From assembly GCF_014898055.3 (NCBI RefSeq), contig NW_023605083.1, positions 94,823,483 through 94,887,482 on the forward strand: 64,000 bases of DNA, in the 5' to 3' direction. The notes under the pieces were generated by a model, which saw only the letters and a list, made by a program, of their open reading frames with translations, had not been told where the DNA came from and ran no database searches. The DNA comes from Talpa occidentalis (taxonomy: Eukaryota; Chordata; Mammalia; Eulipotyphla; Talpidae). Shown here one piece after another: positions 1 through 11,762 of the stretch (within the stretch, counting starts at the first letter, position 1; the number at the start of each line of letters is the position of its first letter). The translations under genes were made by a program, and so were the position numbers.

Positions 1-990
1 CAGTGCTAGGAACATAGGCATAGATAAATCTTTTCATCTTAGAATTTTCATATTTTCAATTTTCATATCTATATTTCATATAGATACCTAATAGACATAT
101 TGCTGGATCATACAGAATTTCTACTTTTATTTTCTTAAGAAATCTTTATGCCATTTTCAAAAGAGGCTGCACCAACAGTGGATGAGTTTCTTTTTCACTA
201 CATCCTCATCACATTTCTTGTTTCTATTCTTTTTTTTTTTTTTTTTTTTTTTGATCAGGGCCATTCTGATAGAGGTGAGGTGATATCTCATTGTAGTTGT
301 GAGTTTCATTTCCCTTACAATAAGTGATATTGAACAAGTTTTCATATGACTTCAGGCCATAGAATATCTGCTTTGAAAGCTATTTATTTAGGTTTTGCAC
401 AATTTTTGATTGTATTGTCTGGTTTTTGTTATTGAATTGTGTTAGTACTTTGTAAATTTTGGAAAATTAGCCCCTTGCTAGATGTGTGATGTGAAGGTAT
501 TTTTTTCACATTTTATAGGTTGCTTTTTTGGTTTTGTGATGGTTTTTTGATGTAGTCCCACTTGTTTATTTTTCCTGTGGTTTTCTTTGCCATTGAAGTT
601 GAGTTCCCAAATACGTCTTTGTAGTAGATACCTATGGGTATTCACTATGTTTGCTTTCAAGTATTTTATAGTTTTTGCTCTTATGTAGAGATCTTAATTT
701 ATATATATAATCTATTCTGAGTTAATTCTTATAGATGGAGTTAAGTAGAATCTAGTTTCATTTTTTTTTGCAAGTGGCTATCCATGTTTACCAACACCCA
801 GTGTTAGAGGCTTTGTTCCCTATGTTGTGTGACTGCAGCTCCTCTGTCATAGATTAACTGTCCATAGTTGTGTGGGCTTATCTCTGGGCTTTATGTTGTA
901 CTCCATTAGTATTAGTTTCTGTTTTTGTTCCAATACCATACTGTTTTGATTACTGTTGCAATGTAGTATAGTTTGAAGTCAGGAAATGAT
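1..990 (-). mobile_element. Old L1 ORF2 remnant
   Basis: Diverged antisense ORF2 3' half. Translation of the complement at 157-345 gives L1-like [18 protein letters not shown]. Landmarks shared with the intron-9 L1 include TTGCTGGATCATA and TAGTATAGTTTGAAGTC. It has many indels and a poly(T) insert at about 230-253, and continues beyond the window start. Confidence 0.8.
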
Positions 991-3157
991 CATAAATTCA
1001 CTCACAAACTGTTTGTTCAGTATCCAGGGCATGGCTGGGGATTGATAAAGTTGTGCCTCTGGGACCTCTATTTGGAAAGATGGACAGAAAGTAAACAATA
1101 TTATATAATGCTAAATAATATAAACCAGAGCATGATAAGTGTTCTAAAGAAAGCTTATGCAGGGTTAGGAGATGGAGAGTATAGGATAAAGATGGCATGG
1201 GGCTGGTGAACTCTTCTGATAGGGGGTAAAGAAAGGTCTAAGGTCTTGAATTGAGACCCAAATAAATGTGTCTCCAATCATGTGTTAAGTTAAATAAAAC
1301 AATGTAATATTCTTTGCTTTCAGTAACCAGAGTTTCTCCCAAAACAGAATAATTAAAAAAATATTTCTCTATACCTGTGATTAACCTGTTAGACTGGAAA
1401 TGAAACACCTTCCAGTGAACACTCAAGACTATTCTTCAAATATTCCTGACAAACACATAGGGGAACAAAATTATCATCTAGTTCATTTACGTGATCAAAC
1501 ATATCAAGATATATCTGTCTTTTAAAATGATTAGAGTGTTTTCTAATATTGAAATTGACTTTGGTGGAATTATGAAGAATGATAACCCCACAGCACCAAT
1601 GTGTTTCTCCTATAACGCTCATTACAACTATGCACCTTCTGAATAATTTGACTTGCTGTTCAAGTCAACTTAATCTAAATCAAATTAATTTCTGTTATCT
1701 TCCTAGTAGATAAAAGTTTTTAAAGACTGTCCCATTTCCCACTATCAGTAGCAGGATACCCTGCTTTTGATGTATGTCTTCCTTTCCTTTGCTGGTTCTT
1801 TCCTCTTCTTTATTCTCTTTAGCTGTTTGCTGACAGTCATGCCTGAACATAGCAGAACACAAAACAGTTCATCGATGACTTCCCAGGTTGTACAGGTAGC
1901 CTCCTGGCAACTGGAGGAAAGTCAGCCACTTCTCATGATGTCCCAGTGCCTCTGTCACTGCTGCTGCACTTGATGTCTCAGTGGGAGTAAGGAGTCAGGC
2001 AGCCTTCTGTTATTGTGATGAGTCAACACATAGCAGTGGCCATCGGCAGCAGCAGTTTCCTGGAGGGATACCATGTCATAGTGTGGAATAGTGGCATCAT
2101 GTCGTAGTGTTCCCTATTCTTGCCTTTGACCTCCATCAGGGTAGACTATGCTCCTCCTAAGGGTCCACACTGAGTGTTTGCTAAAATGGCACAAAGTTAA
2201 CCATTATCTTCCTCTTTCCAATTGAAGAGGCATGCACATCAATTGAAGCTGTAATGAGAAGAATGTCTTGTTTTGGAGGCTTTATGATTTTAGACAAAAC
2301 CTCAAATTCATTATAAATAAATACAGTCTGTTGTATTGACGTGTTTTGGAGGCTCCTATCATACTGGAGTTGAAGTGGCTTTCATGAACTTGGGAGGGCT
2401 CTTCTCCAAAACTCTGGATTGTGTCATCTACCTGTCATTTAATTGCAAGCACAGCTGGAACACGGTTGTATCAACAACAGTGGCAGTGATATACATTCTG
2501 TATATTTATTATGTAAAGGACACTGGCCTAAATCCTAAGCCTGCACTGACTTATTTGTCACTGTTATTATCCTGTTACAGTTGAGAAAACCCAACATAAA
2601 GATGTCAAGTAATTGTACACTGTCACCCAACTGGCCACACACATTTGGCACCCCACAAATTTCTTTGCTTAGCAGAAATGGTTGTTGAGAATATTGCTGT
2701 CATGCTCTGGGCTTGTGCTCAGGACTATTTGGAGGGTCTGTTTTCTTTTTAGTATATCCCCTAAGATAGCTGTCATTATAAAAACAGATAACATGATCTA
2801 CTTGAAATTAATTTTTTAAAAAACAGATAGTCAAGTTAACAATCATATAGATAATTTTATTATTGTATCTTATTATTTATTAGGTAATACAGAAAGGTTG
2901 AAATATATATTTGATATTTTTTGTGTGAATTTTTTATGCCTGTTTTTTTTTTTGCTTTGTTGTTGAGATTAACCAAGAGTTATTTATACCAACCCAATCT
3001 AATAATAAGGTTACAAAACTAATCAGGCTTCACATTTTCCTAAGCAACCACCACCCCCAGATCACAAAATTCTTTCCATTACTAATTTGAATGTCATCTG
3101 CTGTCGTTATCATTTTCATCATTATTATTCTAACTCTTTTGTGAATTGTCCCTATAG
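1..3157 (+). other. Intron upstream of exon 1 (partial)
   Basis: This is the 3' part of an intron whose donor lies outside the window. The first kilobase is a decayed minus-strand L1. From about 1000 to 3100 I see AT-rich sequence with no recognisable gene. The acceptor is a pyrimidine-rich stretch ending ctatag at 3157. Confidence 0.7.
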
Positions 3158-3325
3158 GATCTTCTGAAGACAGCTTTAGATTTCCACAAATTGGGAAAGC
3201 TTGAGTTTAGTGGCATCAGAGGGAATGCCCTGAGTCAGCAAGTCCAGCAAATATACGATGAATTTCTAGAGATGTACAAGGTCTTCTCAGAGTCCTCCTA
3301 TGACTGCTTGGACCCCAAAATTATG
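3158..3325 (+). CDS. DNAH9: DNAH9 window exon 1 (tail)
   Basis: Fifty-six codons in phase 0, starting [14 protein letters not shown] and ending [10 protein letters not shown]. The acceptor is ctatag at 3152-3157 and the donor is ATG|GTGAGG. The segment belongs to the DHC_N1 tail region, which builds the stalk to the intermediate chains and the neighbouring heavy chain. The frame joins directly to the next exon (EFENDISEF). An open frame continues past the donor, but that extension does not look like dynein. Confidence 0.88.
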
Positions 3326-6300
3326 GTGAGGCTTATAAAAACTATCTTGAAGTCTTTGTCTCTTTCTCAGATGCCTCCAGCCTGTGGGGTCTGTGTACTT
3401 ACTTTCATTTTCCCTGTGCATTTCTTTGGACAATGCGGTCACAGTTTATCAGCAGAGACTGCCCCTAATCATTTGTTGTATCAGGAGAAAGATCTGGGAA
3501 GGACTTTCCAACTGCTGAATGCTCTGGGCTGATGATACCCAAGGTTTCAGAGATGCCAAGATGGGATGATAGTAGAGGTTATGGCCACCTGCACCATCCA
3601 AAGCATTAAGGTTTGAATAGGGTCTGCTACATGAAGGCCAGTTACCCCTGCACAGAATTTTATTAGTGTTTGGGAAGGGGTAACTGAAATAGTTGCCTAG
3701 TTTTTGTGCTATGATCCAGAGTGCCAAAGTACCAAGAGATTATTCAGGTTGAAAAAAGATGCATTGTCTGTCACTGGGACACCGCAGGAGAGCTGGGACC
3801 TATGAGTCTAACCCTGCAAGAGAACAAACAAACAAGAGACTATGAAGCAATGGGGAATGGTGTTCTCTGAGGATGGAATTAATGAATTACTGAAGAAGGA
3901 ATTTGTAAGAGTATATGAGGAAAAAGAAGAAAGAGATTAGAGTGGAAATCTGCTCTGAGCACCTTCAGACATCCAGGGAGACCTCTGTTCACCAAACCCA
4001 GAGATACGTCACTTTCTAAAAAATTTCATTAGTGAAACCTGGGGTGTGGGACATGGAGGAAAGGAGTTTGCTATGTTATGATAAAATAAAACAAAATAAA
4101 ACCCTAAGCCTGAGAAACAGAACAATACTATGTTTCCCTACTTTGTTTTTTCATAAGAATATACCTCACTGTTATAAGAGCAATAAGAACAAATAATAAT
4201 TCCGAAAATTAGAGATTTTTATTAAAAGACTTTCTCTGAAAATTGCTACATTCCAAAAAGGATGATGCATTTTGGCTTGCCAAATATAATACAAAAAATC
4301 TATTCATTGTGATCTGAAAATTAAATTTAATCGGGAATCCTGTATTTTAGTTTGTTAAATTTGGCAACCTTAGGAACTTTGCTAACAATTGTCTTAACCA
4401 ATTAAAGTGTACTTAGGGCCTCCCCGGTGGCGCAGCGGTTGAGCGCTGGGTTGCGAAGCTGCCCGCGGCCTCTGCAGCACCGGTTCGATACCCGGCTGCT
4501 CCCCGGCCACCGCAGGAGGGTCCCACATGGCGCGCAGACCTCTCCTGCCGCCCACTCCTCCCCTCAGCAGTGTACTTCGGTCCTTCTGCCTGCTCTGCTC
4601 CCCGCTCTAGTTCTGGTGAATTCTCTCACCCTCCCGCGCTTCTGACTGTACCCAGTGCATGTATAAACAAAAACAAACAAACAAACAAATAAAGAAAGAA
4701 AGAAAACATGCCTCAAAAAAAAAATAAAAAAAAAATAAATAAAGTGTACTTAGACGAAGTATTGTTTATTAATGTAATTAGCTTACTTTCCTTTTAATGG
4801 CTAGTTTGGTTGCCCAGAAAAAATAAGATTTTAACTTGGGAGTGGAAGGAAAGTAGGTGGTAATGATGGTATAGTCCCATTGCTGGGACTATTGCTACAG
4901 TGGCTCTCAAGATGGCATGAACTGGCACTGTGGATGAGAAAGAAGGAATTTTAGGAAGTAGGAAAGTGGGAACAGAAGTAGGTAAAATGGTGCCACTTGG
5001 CTCACCTTAACATTTCATCTAGAATGTTTAGGGAAAAAATATTGCAAGAATAGGGTAGCTCTCTTTGTGTATAAAAACTAAGTTATGCCAAGGTTTATTT
5101 TAGAAAATTAAAATAAATCCTTGGTATAATGAGTTCAGGTACAACAAAGGTTAGTAAGAAAGAGCATAAGTGTGTTTAGCTTTCAGAAAACCATGTTTTT
5201 CTTATATCTGTGTGTTGTCTCTTCAGGAATTTGAAAATGACATCTCTGAATTTAACCGGAGGGTAGAGGATTTTGACAGAAGACTGGGGACTATCTTTAT
5301 TCAAGCTTTTGATGATGCACCTGGATTGGAGCATGCTTTTAAGGTTTGTAGGGTGGGAAGCACCTCTTTGCTTGACCTTTTGCTTCCATCCTCATCAGAG
5401 GAGGGAAGGGGAACTCTTCCAACTATTTCCTCCCTGTGGATATCAGTTCTCATTAGTCCACTAGAGGGTTATTGTGGTATTCTAGGGTAAAGGAGTGTGC
5501 AGAACTGGGTTCATCTTGTTGATTACCAATACTTTTCTTAAAACATAGCAATGTAATTATGCTTTTCAATAGAGTTTTTTCTCAAATGCTCTCTTTTGGG
5601 CCATATCAGTATGGTACCCATTAAAAGTGAGAATGACTACTGTGGTCACCATCCTCAAATCATAACTCTGCAATGCTTTGGCTATTTAATCTCTGCTGTC
5701 ATGTTGATTCAAACTGGAGCAAACCATCTACCAGGCAATTGGCTATAGGATTCAGGTACAAGTAACTAGAATAAGGAGATTTCTATTTTTGCCATATGGT
5801 ATATAGAGCAGATAATAAAAGGAAGATGGAAGACAAGATTTTGGATGATGAGTAGAAAAATGGAGAGACAACTGAGAGTTCTCTGAGTTTTGAGATATGA
5901 AGACTTAATAGAGTATGGTTGATCTTCTATACCTAAAGGAACTTAATTTATAAAACATTAAGGAGTTAAGACTAGACTAATCAGTGTAAGGAGGTAGATT
6001 TTGGCTTAATAGAGGGGAAAAAGTCTGTCAGCACTATTTAAAGTTTGAAGTAGTTAAGTTTCCAGTCACTGAAAATGCCCCAGTATGTACTGGAAAACAT
6101 ATGAGGAGCCTCAGCTTATAATGGGTGACTCCATAGTAGTCTAAATTGGTAGGCTTCATCAACCATCTTACATTGATAGATAAATGAAAAACCAGGAAAC
6201 AAGAGTTATAAAACTTTGGAAAGATTGTATCTGTGACATTTTTCCTTTTCTTTTTCCACCTTCTCTGTAGTTGCTAGACATAGCAGGAAATCTCCTTGAA

Positions 6301-9300
6301 AGACCACTGGTAGCACAGGATGCATCTGATAAATATTTAATGCTCATCCAAATGTTCAATGAAGACCTGGACGCGGTGAGGACACTCTACAGTCAGCATG
6401 TCCAGGAGGAGGCAGAACTTGGTAGGCTTGTTTCCAGCTCATTTGGATAGGAGAATTCCATTATTGGGAAGGGTGCTACTTACTCTTGTATTTGTTAAAT
6501 GCCCAGTATGGATCTATGACATTCTCTAAGAAAAGCAAGCACAACTTCAGTGCTTGAAATTCCAGACCAGCTTGGGTGATTATGAAGTTCTCTGAACTGT
6601 GTAGAGGATTTCTGAACAGTATTTTCCTAAGTCTGGGCTGAAATTGGCAGGCTGACCTAGAGCCATGAAGTCTTGACTGCGTCTGTTCAATTAAATCCTT
6701 AACATAATGTTTGCGTTGACTCCCGATCAATGTTGCCACACTGAGTAATCTTCATTCAACATACCTCAATTCTGCAATAGATTTCTACATGCTTGAGAAA
6801 ATTTTCTCATCCCTTCCAATGCCATAGCAACCATGCTTCTACAGGGAGAAACCAAAAGGTGCCTGACAAAGGGAGGTACTACACCAATGTGTGATGCCTC
6901 TATTTTTTTTTTTTTTTTGGCAATTCTGCCTTATTTAAAAATCAGGCACAAGTGCATTCAGCTTACAAATATTTCTTGAGTCCTTGCTATATGCAGGGAA
7001 GTTGTGTAGACACTGTATGCAGTGGCAGGCCAGGCTGAGGAATAGAACAATTAAAACTAAAAGGTTGTTCTTCAAGGAACATGTCAGGTATGTGCAGAGT
7101 TAACAGTAAAACATAGCAAAATATCCATAGTGCTTGACTTGAGTTATAAAGAATGGAGACAAAACAAGATGAATGACAACTGGAAAATTCAAGGGAGAGT
7201 TTATGGAGAAAGTGGCTTTGGACAGAGTTCCCAAAGGTGGGTGGATTGATTGACAGCAGTTAAGAAAGACAAAGATCTCCAAAGCAAAGACAAGAGAATC
7301 TGAGACAGATTGACCTGCCAATAGTCCAACAAGGTGTTAGAGGGTGATCAGACCATGGACCTTGGGGTCAAGGAGTGAAGTCTGAGTGCCACATTCAGGA
7401 ATCTGAAAGTCCTTATTCAAGCAATGGGAAATTTTACCAGGTTTTAAAGTAACAGAGTGCTGGGACCAGTTTTTCTGTATGGGTTTCATAGTGAGGTCAT
7501 TAAAAATTGCTTCCACTTGGGAAATCATCCCCAGAAAAGCTGTAGGCCTCATTTTTATTTGGACTAACTTCATGACTCCACACAGTCAGATGCAGGTTTA
7601 AAAGATCAAATGTCATCAAAAACCACATTCGTTTTCTATTGTTACATAACAAATTATCACAAACTTGCTTAGTGGCTTAAAGCAACATTAGCTTTCAGTT
7701 CTGTAGGTCAGGAACCTGGTGTGGTGTGCCCAGCTTTCAAACTCAGAGTGGCACCACCAGGCTAAGCTCAAATTGTCAGCTGGCCTATAGTCTCATCTGG
7801 AGTCTCTGGGGAATAATCCACTTCCAAGTTCATGTTTGTTGGTAGGATCATTTCCTTGTAGTTGCAAGATTGGGTTTTCCATTTGCTTGTTTGCCAGCCA
7901 GGATGGGGGTGGGGTGGACAGCATTCTCAGGGACTCGAAGCTGCTCCCATCCATGCCATGTAGCCACCTCCATTCAAAGCAGTAGTGGACACTGAATACT
8001 CCTCATGCTTTAAATCCTCTATTTTCCCTTCTGCCATCAGCCAATGGAAACTCTATTCTTTTAAAGGGGTCACTTTATTAAGTCAGGATCACCTATATAC
8101 TGTAATATCATCACAGGAGTGATAGCTATTAATATTCAAAGCTTCCACCCATACTTAAAGAGGAGCAGAATATGCAAGTCTCACTGGGTATCATCTCAGA
8201 ATTTTGCCTACCATGGAGGTCAAGCAGAAAATGATAGCAGTGGCCTGGGGCTCAGTATAAGATCAGGGAATGTTGGTGTTTATGGTAAACTAAAGGAAGC
8301 GACAACTATTCAGCTCTAGTTTTAAGTTAAAAATGATGGTTGGTTGTTGCCAAATCTTCTGGTTTTACCAGAAAAACTAGAAACTAGGATTTTTTTTATA
8401 AATGAAATCCCAAAATTAGTACATTTTGAGACCTAATTATAAGCAAACAAACCCTAAAATTTCTTTTGACTGAAGTAAAGGCTGTACTAACTCTGGACAA
8501 ATGCTTTATAACCCACATGGCATGTCTCATTCATAGTCTTACTGAATTCTCACAGAAATCCTGGAGGTGTTAAGCAGGGAAGATATTCCCATTTTATCGA
8601 TGAAAAAACTCAGGCCCAGAGAGATTAAGTGGTCTTTCTCAACCCTCCCTATACAATTATAATCATCTTGAAAATTTAAAAGCACAGATAACTGCCCACC
8701 ACCCTCCCTAGGCTTATTAAATGAGAATGGCTAGGACGGTACCCAGCCATCAGTATTTTCTGAAGAATACAAAGTGATGCTGATCAACAGCCAGGTTGAA
8801 AGTCACGGGTGCAAAATCATAATGCCAGTGAGTGGCAGAACTGGGCTGGGAACCCACATCCTTTGACCCTGTTTATTCTCTCTAGGGTCACTCTTCCTTG
8901 CACACTAGCTGAATGCAGTGATCTTCCACAAACTCCCCATCTCAGTGCAAGCACAGGGAGATTGTAGCATGTGGAGGTAGATGAGACAAAATGTGGGTTA
9001 AGTAGCAGAGGTGGTCCTGCGGCTGAGCAGGACTGGAGGCTGGAGCTTTGCTTCAGTGTGGACATGCTGTGTCCCCAGGGTTCTCTCCAGTGCACAAGAA
9101 CATGCCCACTGTGGCTGGAGGTCTTCGCTGGGCACAGGAGCTGAGGCAGCGCATCCAGGGTCCCTTCAGCAACTTCAGACGCATCACACATCCGTGAGTA
9201 TCCTATTTATTCCTGAAAAACACGTTCATTTTTGCCTTCTGTTCCTTCTGTGGAATCTAAGTGTTGTAGAAATGCAACTCATTTGAGGCATGAAAGTCAT

Positions 9301-11725
9301 TTCTTATCATTTCCAGAACTGATCAGTATCTTAGTCCTTTCAGGTTGCTAAAACAGAATCCCATAGACTGGGTAGCTTATATACATCGAAAATATATTCC
9401 TCATAGTTATGGAGGCTAGAAACCCAAAATCAAATTGCAGGCAGATTTAATGGTTGGTGAGCAAGGCCTGCTTTCTGACTTGCACATAGACCTCTTTACT
9501 GTGCCTTCATATGGCAGAAGAGAGGAGAAAGCTTCATCTGTTCTAGGCTGAGTGAACTCTTTATTTTTTTATTACTGTTTTTATTTTTTATATTTTATTT
9601 TATATATTTTTACATCATTTTTCATTTTTGTACAATGTATGCACTTTCCCCTTGGTTATATTGCCCATATAATTCCCACCCCCCCCCCTTATTTTGACCC
9701 TAATCTCCCCCCCACCCCAGTAGTGTGTCTCTGGTTTATACTTGCTTATTGATTTTGATTTTACTTTATTATACTTAGTATTTTTCCTGGTCCCTTATTT
9801 AGGTTTGCTAAATTCCTGCTATGAGTGAGACCATCCAGTATTTTTCTTTTTCTTTCTGGCTTATTTCATTGAGCATGATCCCTTCCAGCTCCATCCATGT
9901 TGCTGCAAATTGCATGAGTTTATCTTTTTTTGATTGCTGAGTAATATTCCATGGTGTATATGTACCACATCTTCTTGATCCAGTCATGTATTTTATTCTC
10001 CAGATAAAGAAACTGAGGCAAACAGAAGTGAGGTGATGTGCCTGAAATCCTAGAGAGAGTTGATGAAAGAGCTGAAACAGTGTCTGTTTCCCAGGGTTCC
10101 TAGCCTAGCGCTCTGCCTGGGGATCCTGCAGCTATGGGAAGCTGGACCAGAAACACAGCTGAGCCCTTATCTTCTCCAGCATACCCCAAAGTGGGAGAAA
10201 ATATGTGAAATGGGAGAGGAGGGGAAGCAGGGCTGCTTCTAGGAACATGGGCTGCTTTAGTAGCTGCCATAGTTCTGGTTCCCTGGGTGCAGACTCAAGT
10301 GCAAGAATTTATAGGCATGCTTTGGGAACATCACTGTGAGGAGGTGGTAGTAGGAGGATGGAATGGGACAGAGGAAGAAGTTGAACTGCAATACATTTGA
10401 AGGAGACCTCAGCACATCCTATGGGGAAACTCTGGCCCATCAGGATTGTCCTGCCTTTGTACCCCCATCAGCTAGTTTATGGAAGTGAGCATTCTAGGAG
10501 AAAGGTGTGACCTTGGGGGAGCAGGTTTTCTTTGGCTGAGGCTGTTCCTGAAGGAAGAAGCAACTGCTTCACCAGCAGCCAACACTCTTCTCCCAATAGA
10601 GGTGGGGGTTGGGGGGTGGTCAGAGTGCCTGGTACCAAGAGGGGAGCTGAATAGCACCTTACAGTGTCCTCTGCAGTTCCCATGAAAAATCCTATTTGTT
10701 TTAAAAAATGAATTTGTACTGTACTCTGTAAAATATATGTATTGGTTATTAAAGGTGTTTTCTACTCCTCACCATGAAGTGAAGTAGAATCTGCAGGGAA
10801 TTTCACAGCACTTATTCCCATGACTTCAGCTAGGCGACTGCCATAGGTCCCAGTGAGAAAATCTCTCTTCTCCTGTCTCATTCTTTTCCAGACACAAAAC
10901 TGAGGTGGGTCCTGGGGTGATGAAATTAGCAGAACTCACAGTTTGTGAGGGGAGGGCTGGGCACAGGCCCTCCCACCTAATCTGAAGCCCTTTTCTCTGC
11001 TGGCTGCCTGGCACCTCAGCCAGGGCAGCTCATTCACCACAAAAGGAATCTAAGGGACTGGGGGAAACTCCAGCAAGCCCAGTGCTTTTCCTACAGGCAT
11101 GAGGGCTTATCCTGAAAGCTCAGGGTATCTTGTGAAGAAACCCTATGTTGTTTTAAAGAACAAATGAATTTTAAAGAATTTTTGGAATAAGCTGCCTATT
11201 TTGTGGCAGAACAAACCAAAACAGACCCTCCAACACAGTTGCTGTGAGGTTTCTGATCACAGATACTTCAGCAACTTTCCCAGGAGATATACCCTTCTTT
11301 ATTTTTTAAAATACTTTATTTTTTTTTATTTTTGTGTAGATGAACTGGGGTGTAGGCCAGAGGTGGGGAGGGAGGGTGAGAGGACTCACCAGAGACAGAG
11401 TGGGAAGCAGGACAGGCAGAGGTAGGGAAATACACTGCTTAGGGGAGCAGTGGAAGAGATGTGAGAGGTCTGCAACACCATGTGGTTCAGCGCCCTGGCT
11501 GGGATCGAAACTGAGGCCATCGTGGTGACAGGGCTGAAATTTAACCCCTAGCCTCCAGGGAGGCCCTATACTCTTGAATTCATATTACAAAGGAGTGTCA
11601 AAACCAGGGGAGAAGTTATGGGTACTGGGACCTCAGGCCAGACTGTGTTCATGTCCTCTGTGGTCCTCAACATTCCCATGGAAGTCTGTGTGTGTGTGTG
11701 TGTGTTTGTGTGTGAACATTACTAT

Positions 11726-11762
<37 letters not shown>

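Larger units (their letters stand above)
6422..9078 (+). other. Intron 3
   Basis: A 2.7-kb intron. It holds a poly(T) run near 6903, an ancient repeat at about 7622-8060, an antisense MIR at about 8528-8645 and a MER5-like stretch at about 8660-8800. No gene is supported. Confidence 0.7.

Noticed and set aside
973..1209. Open frame of 78 codons
   Set aside because: No similarity to known proteins, no splice context matching the dynein frame, and it lies at the edge of a decayed L1.
4417..4500. Functional tRNA gene at SINE heads
   Set aside because: The A- and B-box-like motifs are present, but the cloverleaf is not intact and the sequence is followed by a SINE body and target duplications.
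4427..4645. Open frames through SINE copies (also at 14592 and 38902)
   Set aside because: The same peptide-like text recurs because the SINE recurs. These are not genes.
8817..9286. Overlapping open frames on both strands around exon 4
   Set aside because: They are out-of-frame shadows of exon 4 and its flanks. The real exon is only 9079-9193 in the dynein frame.
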